A stretch of 20,160 bases of DNA, taken from Pelargonium nanum (Eukaryota; Streptophyta; Magnoliopsida; Geraniales; Geraniaceae). Shown here piece after piece: positions 10,701 through 19,973 of this stretch (the first letter of the stretch is position 1; the number at the start of each line of letters is the position of its first letter). The stretch lies in NCBI GenBank assembly GCA_036897485.1, contig JAYMTF010001997.1:1-20160 (forward strand), read 5' to 3'. The notes under the pieces were generated by a model. It was not told the DNA's origin. It ran no database searches and saw only the letters and a program-made list of their open reading frames with translations. A program made the position numbers and the translations under genes.

Positions 10701-12042
10701 ACCCATAAGCACAATAAATACTTAACTTAAGAAGGGCTCATAAGTATCTTCACTGGCAAGAGATTTATCATAAAATAATCTGGCTCTAGTTGGGTTTGCT
10801 GCAAAAGGAAGATGAAAATAAGTCAATTTGCTTAATTTTCATAATGCACTTATAAGGATCAAAATCTTGTAGGTAACCTGTAAGCATTTCATCAAGTAAA
10901 GCGAGCACATATTCCACAGTGTCCTCCTTAAATATGTCACGCAAAATGTTGACAAACACTTTGACATAAGCTGGGCCGTCCTGTAAACAATAATATAAGC
11001 ATCAATAAAATCATATTTACAAGGTTCATGATTTTCAATCTGAGTAAAACTTTGCACGAGGATCTAGCTATGCAATGAAAATATCCACCACCTGCACTTA
11101 GCAGCTGACACATATGTAGTGTATTCCAAGAACAAGATACCAGCGCCAAAGAGAAATATCATAAGAGCTCAATCCAAAAACAAGTAGTGAAACTAGCCCA
11201 TTACAAAATGAAATCAGCAACAAAACATACCTCATCCAGCAACTGTGCTCGTTGAGACACAGTTTTATTATCATAACGCCTTAAAAGCTGAAGGCTCGTT
11301 CCTGAGATCAGCTTAGTTGTCATGTACGTCTCCCATGGTATGTCCCTTCTAAGAACCTATACAGGAATCACAAACATCAATAGAAAGACAACCAATGATA
11401 TACTGCAGCTAACTAAATCTCATCTTCACATCTACAATTCAAACTTTTCAGAGACAAATAAGCATATTAAAGCAACCATGTATATCAAGATTCATATCCT
11501 AAAACTTAAAGTAGATCAATACAGACATAGTGTCAGATGGTAGGTAGGAAAGTGAAATATATTATGACCAGACTACAGCTTGAGGCACCAGCTAGTCCAT
11601 CCCCAAAATCCTAGGAACAATCAACCTATATAGAACATATCTAGAACCCATAACTTCAACAAAATAAGAATTTTCACACCGGTCAAATAAAGGTCCTACC
11701 CAAGTCGTAACAAAATACACTTATTGCAGCAACTGAATCAACAGGAGTATACACAGCTCAAGCAAGATTTTAATTTTCCAAAATCCAAACAACAAATCAC
11801 ACACCCAGAAACCAAAAAAGAAAAAAGAAGGCACTTCATTTCCTATATCATATCAATGGCCACACAAATGCTTCTTGACTTTCAATTCTCAACTAGTTCA
11901 AAAAATAATAATTAATATTTACTAAATACACAAAGGAATCAATGAATCAAATAGAAAAATAAGTCAATTACGCTGAGAACAAACTCAAAGTAACTGAAAC
12001 ACCAACCTGTTCCATGCTAAGCTCAGCTTGGTCCATTGTCAT
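7735..12042 (-). CDS. VHA-H: V-type proton ATPase subunit H
   Basis: This is subunit H of the V1 sector of the vacuolar/endomembrane H+-ATPase. In the family it is an all-helical HEAT/armadillo-type protein that couples V1 to Vo and silences free V1. Coding exons in transcript order: 12042-12007, 11356-11231, 10980-10878, 10798-10726, 10551-10486, 10372-10255, 9957-9796, 9633-9508, 9262-9137, 8409-8230, 7983-7735. The sum is 1,365 nt, or 454 aa, normal for plant VHA-H. Recognisable stretches are [20 protein letters not shown] (N-terminus), [116 protein letters not shown] and the C-terminal [13 protein letters not shown]. All donors are GT except after exon 4, where the frame-preserving junction reads AG|TT (see separate entry). 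ATGACAATG offers starts at 12042 and 12036. It is divergent from the PfkB gene. Confidence 0.96.
8560..8790. repeat. dispersed repeat fragment in VHA-H intron 10
   Basis: The stretch is rich in repeated gattc/gatc phrases (ctgattccagatccg, gatctgagtcgattc, gattcggctggttc) and is more GC-rich than the flanking intron. This looks like a decayed repeat. No terminal repeats or coding content can be defined. Confidence 0.4.
10552..10726 (-). other. anomalous splice junction, VHA-H coding intron 4
   Basis: Exon 4 ends TTC TTA AG and exon 5 begins A CTG CTT TGG, which restores the conserved FLRLLWKG. The base after AG is T (AG|TTAAGT), so the frame-preserving intron would be TT-AG. Moving the cut one base to A|GTTAAG gives a GT donor but a +1 shift with the normal acceptor. 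A GT donor at 10726 with an alternative acceptor inside exon 5 (AAAG|GTAAT, exon from 10537) is in frame and replaces RLLWKG with S (449 aa). A lost G in an ancestral AG|GTTAAGT is the simplest history. Confidence 0.7.
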
Positions 12043-12047
12043 CACAA

Positions 12048-12480
12048 CCTTTAAAAATCAAAACCCAAAATGAAAACACTATCAGAACCTCGCCAATCAG
12101 AGCCACCAACGGATCAGAAATCAGATCAAACTAACCAAACCAAATCGAGTACAAAATTCACATCAAATTCATCGACTAGCACAATATTAGGTCAAATAAT
12201 CGAAAAAACGAATCGAAACCACAAACCTAACCTAAATTTCCAGCAATTTCCGCGAAAAAAATCCAAAAAAAAAAAACCCGATGAAATGCAATGCAAATTC
12301 AATGAGATTCGGATAAAAGAGAGTATAGATTTGCAGATTGAATGAGAATTAAGAGAACTGAGAAGCGATCGCGTACCTGATCTTGAGCGATTCTTTGATT
12401 TTGCTCTCGAAGCTCTCTGGTTCTGAGTCTGTGCCTCGCGTGAAGGAGCTTCCTTGAAGCAGATTGATTGGGGAGAGCTG
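12048..12480 (-). other. VHA-H 5' leader exon and leader intron
   Basis: A noncoding leader exon (about 12480 to 12377) ends AGATCAG|GTACGC. A 328-bp intron (12376-12049) then ends TTTTAAAG, and six untranslated bases precede the ATG at 12042. There is no ATG in the leader exon. A leader intron is common in highly expressed plant housekeeping genes. The transcript start is estimated. Confidence 0.6.
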
Positions 12481-12500
12481 TGATCTGCTACGTCCGATTG

Positions 12501-12580
12501 TATTTTATCGTTTTGTCATTTACTGCTTATAACTCACAAACGGTTAAGATCCACGTGCCCGCCTCTTTTTTGTGGGCCCA
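12501..12580 (-). promoter_or_regulatory. VHA-H promoter elements
   Basis: Reading upstream of the leader there is an AT-rich gATAAAATA box (12501-12509), a palindromic G-box CACGTG (12552-12557) and TGGGCCCA (12573-12580), which matches the site II motif TGGGCY. This combination is typical of broadly expressed plant genes. Assignment is by motif and position only. Confidence 0.4.
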
Positions 12581-12660
12581 ACATAGGCTCAAACACCTAT
12601 CCTCACAAATATGGGCTTGGTAGACATGGGCTCAACTCTTAAGCCCATGAACTTCTTTAT

Positions 12661-12706
12661 GATCCGAGTTCAAACGATCCGACGTGAATCCGAATTGTCA
12701 CCTCTA
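12661..12706. repeat. isolated terminal core of the dispersed family
   Basis: The reverse complement of 12685-12706 reads attagaggtgacaattcgga, close to the terminal core at 3941 and 17244. No matching opposite end is seen nearby, so this is probably a truncated copy. Confidence 0.4.
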
Positions 12707-12825
12707 ATGCATGCAACTGGGGAAGCTTACAAGTTGCGGTTTGAGTTTTACATGCAAATTTTGTGCGTGCGTGAGAGTTTTCTCAGCCGACACACAATTT
12801 GAGCTCTTGGGTATAAGATGTTAAA

Positions 12826-13096
12826 AGCTGACAATATTGATTTTGGATCGCAATTTTTCAAGTTCAAATTAAAAATGTCTAATCTTAACTCGAAAGATGC
12901 GATAGTTGCATGTTACATGTCGGATTTTACAGGAAAAATGTGTGTGTTTGTGGATTTTTCCCACCCAAACCGCAAGTTTAGCAAAATAAATTCGAACCGA
13001 TATGAAAATTGACAATACTCATTCTACATATCCGACCCTACAAATTTCCAAATCCACTTCCAATGACAACGAATTCGTATTCAAATTATCAACTCT
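12826..13096. mobile_element. decayed inverted-repeat element between divergent promoters
   Basis: The left end contains agctgacaat (12826-12835) and the right end, read in reverse complement, agagttgataat (ending 13096). Nine of 12 aligned positions match. The interior is non-coding; the 64-codon frame inside has no recognisable family. It is about 270 bp, lying in the spacer between the VHA-H and PfkB promoters. No target-site duplication was found. Confidence 0.4.
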
Positions 13097-13240
13097 ACGT
13101 GACGTGACAATTAGTCAACCCTTTGATCTCTTATTTTAAATAATCCATTAGAAATAATTTTATTACATATTTTATTAAGGAAAAAAAAAAGTCATCGAAA
13201 TTTAGTTTATCCAAACGGTAAAGATCAGACAGAGCCGTCT

Positions 13241-13260
13241 AGAGAGAGAGAGAGAGAGAG
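13241..13260. repeat. GA microsatellite in the PfkB leader/promoter
   Basis: Ten AG units immediately precede ctgtgtttgg. It lies about 130 bp upstream of the PfkB start codon, near the presumed transcript start. GA tracts are frequent at plant core promoters and leaders. Confidence 0.85.
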
Positions 13261-13310
13261 CTGTGTTTGGTGCTTGCTCTGCACAATTTGTGGTGGTGAG
13301 AGCCACGTCG

Positions 13311-13349
13311 ATGTGTTCTCCACCACCACCACCAGCTCTTCGCCGATAA
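13311..13349 (+). other. upstream ORF in the PfkB leader (12 codons)
   Basis: ATG at 13311 opens a frame encoding MCSPPPPPALRR, and stops at TAA 13347-13349. That is 40 bp before the main ATG and in the same reading frame as it (separated by the stop). The proline run comes from a CCA repeat. It would be translated only if transcription starts upstream of 13311, as the leader layout suggests. Confidence 0.5.
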
Positions 13350-13389
13350 ATTCCCAATCTTCACACCCAAAAAAATCCCATAATTAACC

Positions 13390-16300
13390 ATGTCTCTTTC
13401 TCTTCTCTCTCCTTCTCCACCTCTACTCCCTCCTAATTTCTCTCACTCCTTTCTGTATCTCCAAAAATGGTCTCGACCCATCTCTCTTCTTCCCAGCCTC
13501 AGCCTCCCGGAGCAGTCTAGCTTTGCTTCCATGGCCAGAACAAGAGGTGGGTCTGCGAGGTTGTGCTGTTTCTGCAGCTTTGGAGACGAGTTTGGTGGAG
13601 AATTGAGGAGTGGTTGTGAGGACGATGAGATTGTTGGAAATGGGGATGATAGTGAGGAAGAGGATGAGTTTGATGTAATGGCGGCGAGTGGGTCGGGTTC
13701 GGTTTTGCCTGAGAGATGGGATGTTCTGGGTCTTGGTCAAGCTATGGTAATTTTTAAAAAAAAAATTGAATTGTGTGTTTTGATTGAGATATGATATGAA
13801 TTGTTGACTTGTGAGAAAATTCAACTACCCATTTGGTTATTGAGATGGAATGTGGGTGATAGGAAGTAAAAGAATTGTCTTTTTGAGATTGGTGTAGGAT
13901 CATTTTTGTTTGGTTGATGAGAAAATGTTGCTAAGTGAAAGAAATAAGTAGGGAATTTGAGGTTGTATGTGAATGTTGTGTTGGTTTGAAAACTGAAATG
14001 CTTTGTTATAATTAGATATTGTATGTTATTGAGCTCATATGAGAGAGTAAGTTTGTTTTGAATTGCATGTTTTGTTTGAGATGATTTGGGAAATTGTTGA
14101 TCTATGAGATAATTCAATGACCCAATTTGGATATTGAGATGTAATGTCTGTAGTTGGAAGTAAAGGAATTTTCTTTTTGAGATTGGAGTAGGCTCTTTTT
14201 TGTTTGGTTGATGAGAAAATGTAGCTAAGTGAAAGAAAGAAAGAAAGAAAAATAGAAGTCTTATGTGAATGTTGTGTTTGTTTGAAGTTGAAATGCTTTG
14301 TTATGTAAGCTCTAATTAGTTATTGTCTGTTGTTATTGAGCTGATATGAGAGAGCAAGTTTGTTATGAATTTGAATTTTCTCTGAATTGCATGTTTGTTT
14401 GAGATGGTTTGGGAAATTGTTGATCTATGAGATAATTCAACGACCCATTTGGATATTGAGATGGAATGTTGGTAGTTGGAAGTAAAGGAGTTTTCTTTTT
14501 TGAGATTGGAGTAGGCTCTTTTTTATTTGGTTGAAGAGAAGATGTAGCTAAGTGAAAGAAAGAAGAAGATAATTTGAAGTCCTATGTGAATGTTGTATTT
14601 GAAAGTTGAAATGCTTTGTTATTAGCTCTAATTTGGCATTGTCTGTTGTTGAGCTCATATGAGAAAGAGCAAGTGTCTTTTGAAGCATAGGCTGTCTCTC
14701 TTGGCCTTATATGGATTAGAATACGATAAGCAACTTGATGCTATGTTTAAATTGATAATTGTTCACAAATTATTTACCACACCTATTGATTAGCTTCCGT
14801 TCCTTTTGAAATAAAAGGACAATCTTTCTTTTGTTTTTGTTGCAAATGTTAAATAATAAGATATTAAATATTTTTCAAACTTTGTCGTAGCTCATGTAGT
14901 TATGCTGTTAATGCTAGTAATTACAATCCCAAGATTTTTTTGGGTGTTAATAGTAGCTTTTATTTTATGACTTCTCTTATCTCACCAGTTGGTACGAGAA
15001 GTGAAATCATTTTTCATTCATATCTGTTCTTATGATTTCTAGGTAGATTTTTCTGGTGTCGTTGATGATGAGTTTTTAGAAAAATTGGGATTAGAGAAAG
15101 GTACAAGGAAGCTAGTGAACCATGAAGAGAGAGGTCGAGTTTTGCGGGCTATGGACGGATGCAGCTACAAGGCCGCTGCCGGAGGCTCTCTTTCCAACAC
15201 CCTGGTGGCTCTTGCAAGGCTTAGCTGTCGGTCCATCGGAGGCCCGGCCTTGAATGTGGCCATGGCAGGAAGTGTAGGGAGCGATCCATTGGGCGGCTTC
15301 TACAGGTGAGGCTCTATTTAAAATAAAAAGAATATCAGTTTTGTGATTTGCCACGGTATAGGATATTAGGATGTTCTTAGATATTTCCGGCAAAATGGCC
15401 CACGGCCATATTATACTAGTCCCGGTCTGGCAAAAGGTTTTCTGATAAATATGTGGGTGTTTAGACCCAAACCCAAACAGACTTGGCCTGTGACTCATCG
15501 TTGGCCCAACCCGGAAAAGCATGATAATGGAGTGTGTTTTTGGCCCGACCCGCAGGCCAATTTGCTAGGTCTAGAGATGCTAATAGCCATAAGTTTTTTC
15601 TGATAATCACATAAGTCGGTAGCAAGCTAGCTGCAGATGGTGTTTCATTCTTATTTTTATCGCATAATGCTATATTTTGAAGCAAAGATTATTTGTTCTA
15701 CGAAAGTTAGTTTTTATTTACTGAATCTATGATGCAGAACAAATAATTGTCTACTTCATTTCCGTGTTTCATAGGGCAAAACTAGGTCGGGCTAATGTGC
15801 ATTTCCTGTCTGCACCTGTCAATGATGGCACAACTGGGACAGTGATAGTTCTCACAACTCCAGATGCTCAACGCACGATGCTTGCATATCAGGTCAACCC
15901 GAAAGGCCGAAACATTAGTTCTAGTTTAGCATATGCATGTTATAAATGTTATGAATCAAATTTATATTTATTTTATCTCTTTTCACTATATCAGGGCACA
16001 TCGTCCACTGTTACTTATGATCCGTGCTTGGCTAGCTTAGTTGCGAAGACAAACATACTCGTCGTTGAAGGTTATTTATTTGAACTACCCGATACAATCA
16101 AAACAATTACAAAAGCATGCGAAGAAGCTCGCAGGAACGGTGCACTGGTTGCCGTTACAGCGTCGGATGTTTCCTGTATCGAGCGATATTATGATGATTT
16201 CTGGTAAGCTTTTTACTTGAGTTGCTTTTGTGCATATAATGAACAGCCCTACTGCTCAGGCTCAGGCCTAAACGAGCCGGGCCAAAATGCCCAGATGTTT

Positions 16301-16957
16301 ATTGGACTACTATTGTCGGCTCACGCCCGGTACTATCGTGTTGAGACAGTGATGACCCACAAGCTGTGGCCCATTTTGTCAGGTCTTAAGTTTAGATTGT
16401 TGAAATAGTTCCATGTTTCTTGCTGATACCGTTGAACAAGTGTTTTTTCGTATGAAGCTGATTTCGTAAGAAGTCGTCGGACTAATAAAATCTTTCCTGA
16501 CCTTGTTGTTTTTTACCTCAGGGAAGTAGTAGGGAACTATGCCGATGTCGTGTTTGCAAATAGCGATGAAGCTCGAGCTTTCTGTCATTTCTCTTGCGAT
16601 GAGAGTCCTGTGTCCACTACAAAGTACCTAAGTCATTTCGTTCCTCTAGTCTCGGTTACCGATGGGCCTCGAGGCTCTTACATAGGCGTAAAAGGAGAAG
16701 CTATATACATCCCCGCGTCACCGTGCCTACCAGTTGACACGTGTGGTGCCGGAGATGCATATGCGTCGGGTATTTTGTACGGTATCTTACGCGGTGTCTC
16801 GGATTTACAAGCAATGGGTGCATTAGCCGCTAGGGTTGCGGCCACAGTCGTAGCGCAACAAGGGACGAGGCTTAGGGTTCAAGATGCAGTTAAGTTAGCC
16901 GAGTCTTTTGCCTTTCAACAAACTGATGTCAGTCCAGATCAAATTTCCAGCTTCTAA
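13390..16957 (+). CDS. PfkB-family carbohydrate/nucleoside kinase, probably plastid-targeted
   Basis: Five exons (13390-13746, 15043-15305, 15775-15892, 15995-16203, 16522-16957), all with GT-AG introns, total 1,383 nt or 460 aa. Residues 1 to about 60 are rich in Ser, Pro and Leu with few acidic residues, like a plastid transit peptide. An acidic Asp/Glu-rich linker follows (about 75-95), and the kinase fold starts near residue 108 (WDVLGLGQAMVDFSG). Motifs: AAAGGSLSNT (about 163-172, substrate-binding Gly-Gly and Asn), NVAMAGSVGSDPLGGFYR, and DTCGAGDAYASG (388 on). The last is PfkB signature 2, with the anion-hole GAG and catalytic Asp394. The family phosphorylates a hydroxymethyl group of a sugar or nucleoside using ATP. 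The substrate here is not determined. The core resembles cyanobacterial ribokinase-type kinases and Arabidopsis plastid PfkB proteins (from memory, AT1G06730-like). All catalytic residues look intact. It is divergent from VHA-H. Confidence 0.92.
13768..14681. repeat. three-copy tandem repeat in PfkB intron 1
   Basis: Units start at gaattgtgtgtttt (13768), gaattgcatgtttt (14060) and gaattgcatgtttg (14384), and the array ends near 14681. Copy lengths are about 292, 324 and 298 bp. Shared landmarks in each copy are TTGTTGAnnTnTGAGAnAATTCAA, GGAAGTAAAnGA, TTTTGAGATTGGnGTAGG, TnGTTGAnGAGAA, GCTAAGTGAAAGAAA, GAAATGCTTTGTTAT and GAGCTnATATGAGA. Copies 2 and 3 are closer to each other than to copy 1. 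The array begins about 20 bp after the exon-1 donor. Confidence 0.9.
15385..15592. repeat. GC-rich repeat-like segment in PfkB intron 2
   Basis: This segment is more GC-rich than the rest of the intron, with recurring ggcccacggcc, cccggtctgg, acccaaaccc, ggcccaacccgg and ggcccgacccgcaggcc motifs. The vocabulary matches common dispersed plant repeats. The exact family is not identified. Confidence 0.4.
16240..16390. repeat. GC-rich repeat-like segment in PfkB intron 4
   Basis: Motifs caggctcaggcc, gagccgggcc, ggctcacgcccgg and tggcccattttgtcagg resemble the intron 2 segment (15385-15592). The two may be fragments of the same dispersed family inserted in two introns of one gene. Confidence 0.4.
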
Positions 16958-17160
16958 CACGGTACGCAACTTAGGCTTTTAGTTTTTACAATGATTTTTC
17001 GACTTTTTTTTTATGATTAATCATATTTTGTACATATAGTGGCAATGAAAATGCTTAGGTTTTGATTTGATTTTTATATGTGAAAACAAGAATTGTCAGT
17101 GTGCATAACTTGCTGGCTTGAAATATATAGTCTCTACTTGATGCTACTAACACCAAAACC
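16958..17160 (+). other. PfkB 3' untranslated and flanking region
   Basis: AT-rich sequence after the stop codon with T-rich tracts and near-upstream-element variants (for example aatgaaa at 17044). No perfect AATAAA is seen close to the stop, which is common in plants. The cleavage site is not predictable. Confidence 0.4.
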
Positions 17161-17564
17161 AATGTTTTTAAAGCCGGTTTGGTCATATTTGCCCATGGAT
17201 CAGTCCGGTTCTTTTAGAAAACCGGTGTTAATTGGTCAAAACTAGAGCTGACAATTCGGGTCTTGGGTTCAAGTTGAAAATACATAACCCAAACCCGGAA
17301 GTGTTGCGGGTTTTGCACCGCAGGCCTCGTTTTACAGAGAAAAATGCTGGTTTTCTCGACCCGACCTACACTTCTCCTATGGCAAATCAGACCGAAAATT
17401 GACCATATCGAAATAGAAGTTTGGAACCAGCCAGAATTGTGTTTTCGGCCTCTTTCGACCCCTAATTCGGTCTGTTCTTCCAGATTCTTCCGACTTCCAG
17501 TTTGTTCCTTTTCTGCAAAATGTAGACTGATAATCTGATTTTTCGGTTCGGTTTTTAAAACATT
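17161..17564. mobile_element. MITE-like element with imperfect terminal inverted repeats
   Basis: The left end reads aatgtttttaaagccgg (17161 on). The right end, in reverse complement from 17564, reads aatgttttaaaaaccga. Fourteen of the first 17 positions match. The interior is rich in ccGGtt/aaccGG motifs. No transposase-like frame is present. The element carries inside it a copy of the AGAGCTGACAATTCGGGT core (17244-17261), so it appears to host a second repeat. Confidence 0.5.
17244..17300. repeat. nested copy end of the dispersed family
   Basis: agagctgacaattcgggtct at 17244-17263 is nearly identical to the end at 3941 (reverse complement gagctgacaattcgggtttt). It lies within the 17161-17564 element. 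A clear opposite end is not visible before 17564. Confidence 0.45.
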
Positions 17565-18040
17565 AATGTTTTATCATATATTGATAAATGATAACTAGAA
17601 GGTTTGTTCTTAAATTTCATGCAGATTTATTCATAGACCTTTCTTATTCTGATTCCATTACCTTTTTCTTTTGCTATTGTTGATCAAATTGAGATCATAG
17701 AGCATATATGAATCATTTTCTTATGGGTTTGCAAGATTGGAACAAATCTTTTTGAATTTTGACAGCAACCTCCATATATGCTTTAATTGTGCTTTACATA
17801 CATTTCTAGGGTTCCCAAGCTTCTCTATACATGTGAGCATTGACTTGTGCATATTTTCCTACACATTCGCTTCGGAAACTAATTTTGAGTGTCGCCCAAC
17901 GGTTGATTGGATCATATCTTGAAGTAACCCAATGCGTGTGCACGGGAAGTTTACATCTGGCGTGACAATAAGTTTTCTGTTTAGATCGATGACAACTTGC
18001 GGGTTGTTGGGTAACTAACCATTTTAAATATTAAACGTCT
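17565..18040. other. intergenic DNA, no gene seen
   Basis: AT-rich unique-looking sequence. The open frames of about 60 codons lack protein-like composition. No RNA gene or element boundary was recognised. Confidence 0.5.
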
Positions 18041-18059
18041 ATCGGGTTAATAAGTTACA

Positions 18060-18310
18060 CAACAAAAGGTAGGGAAACAGGCCGAGCCAGAAAATGCAAC
18101 TATGTTTATCGTGCCACTTTTTGTCAGCTCGAGCCAACATTATATGGTCAAAAGTCAGTGTGAGCTACAAGTTGCTGCTCATTTTGCAAGCAAAATAAGT
18201 CAATGGCTATAATCATGCCAAAGTCTACTCGAGCTCGGGAAAGAAGACGTTAATACGGTAATCGGGCCACTCTTTAAATAGCTCGAGCTCAATATTATTG
18301 ATCGAATTAG
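18060..18310. repeat. dispersed repeat fragment
   Basis: Contains repeated gctcgag/ctcgagctc motifs (18127-18133, 18228-18235, 18280-18287) and paired phrases tatcgtgccactttttgtcagctcg and aatcgggccactctttaaatagctcg, about 150 bp apart. This suggests an internally duplicated, decayed repeat. Confidence 0.4.
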
Positions 18311-19970
18311 TGTTTGTCAACTCTATCATTTATAGTTAGTTAACACTATAATTAACCATTATAAATGTTATAAATCACTCATTAAAAAGTTATTTCCTTA
18401 CTATGCAACATCAATTAGTGTCTCTAGCAAGCAAATATTGACTTGTTGGTTATTGGTGGTCCAATTAATGGGCAAGTATAGGAAACAAATATTGACTTCT
18501 CTAAATCTAGAAAAGTTGAGAGAAAAAATAGTAATTGATGAATTTATTTAATTGTTTCTAAAAAAATTATCTATTAACTCCTAGTATTTGTGAGCTTTTT
18601 CATATTCAAACATCATTAATGAAGCTTGAATTGACATGAAAAACCCAACCATTCAAGAAGAACAACAAGAAATGGAATTTGTTTCACTAAACAACTAAGT
18701 GTGTGTGTGTGTAAGTTATTTTTCAAAATAATAAAAAATACATTTTTTTAAATGGTAAGTGTGAGATATAAGTGATTTTTTTTCAACATTCAAACTTTTT
18801 TTTTTCATTTTATAATAACATCATATTCATAGGCAAAGGCAAAAAATAATTAAATAATATAATAAAAGAACTAGTAGTAGAACATATTTATAGTCAAAGG
18901 GCTTAAATCAAACAAATTAATTCATAGGAAGGTCCATCTTCTATAATGTCACACAAGTCAAAACAACTCTAAAATTCAGCTCTCTTTTCTATGTTTTTGT
19001 TGAGCATTTATTCGAATACATGACCGGTGGATTCAACCGGGATCAATGTATTTTCTCTAAATTTTTATATTCGAACTTAATTTAGCTTGATGTTGTTCAA
19101 AGATAATTCTTGAACTTTTGTACATACTTCTATTTAAATTTGTTCATGGTGTTAAAAATGCCCGACGTGGTAAATATTATATTCTTCAATAATAATTGTT
19201 TACATGACACTTATTTAATTAAAAATATTAAAATAACATTTAAGTGTTATACGTGTCACAAGATTGATAATATTATATTTTTCTATGTTATCCTTTGCAA
19301 AATTAACATGTATAAAAACATAAGATAACAATTTTGATCTAAATACACAAATTCACCACATTTTTAGCAAACAAAACTTAAAATATAATTTATATCCAAA
19401 TACAAAAGTTGAATCATGTCAAAACTAAGTTTTATTCTTTATTTTAATGATGAGAGATACACATAGCAAAAGAGCATACAATTAATATGGGTTGCTACAA
19501 ATTGGCATCAATCATGGGACCCAAACCCCTATCCAATACTCACCCCAACCCCAACTTGGTTCATGGGGTGGAGCAAGTGGAACCCTAAATAAAATAATTA
19601 AAAAATTTAATGAAAAGGAAACAAAAGAAAAAAAAAAGTTATTAAAGAATCATAGTCACATATATGAGCATATCTTTAACATTTTATAATGTGAATGAAC
19701 TCCACTCAAGTCACTCATGAGTTTTATATAATTCTTACTTCTGAAAACGAGTGTTACGTGTGTCTTCCATTTTTGTCACAATATTTTTTTATTAATATAA
19801 ATTAGTTATGCATGAGTTATCAATAATATATTTACAGTAAGTTAACTAGTATTTCTTGACACGCGATCCTAAGGATACATGAGTAAATATATCACACTAA
19901 CTAATTTTTCTTTTATAAAATAGAAATAAAAATGAGGATACTCATTAAGAGACAGATGTAGCAATTAACA
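18311..19970. other. gene-free AT-rich intergenic DNA
   Basis: Long AT-rich spacer with A and T runs and a short GT microsatellite (18701-18712). A slightly GC-richer patch lies around 19510-19590. The longest frames (72 and 65 codons) are Ile/Asn/Lys/Phe-rich and look random. Nothing else is supportable. Confidence 0.5.
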
Positions 19971-19973
19971 TAG

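Noticed and set aside
12070..12345. 91-codon plus-strand frame
   Set aside because: It lies antisense to the VHA-H leader intron and is Ser/Thr/Lys/Asn/Gln low complexity.
13423..13824. 133-codon minus-strand frame
   Set aside because: Antisense shadow of PfkB exon 1; it continues into the A/T-rich intron with low-complexity residues.
13821..14117. 98-codon minus-strand frame in the intron array
   Set aside because: It falls inside the tandem repeat, is not kept open in the other copies, and has random-like composition.
15112..15522. 136-codon minus-strand frame
   Set aside because: Antisense of PfkB exon 2 running into intron 2 repeat DNA; no domain.
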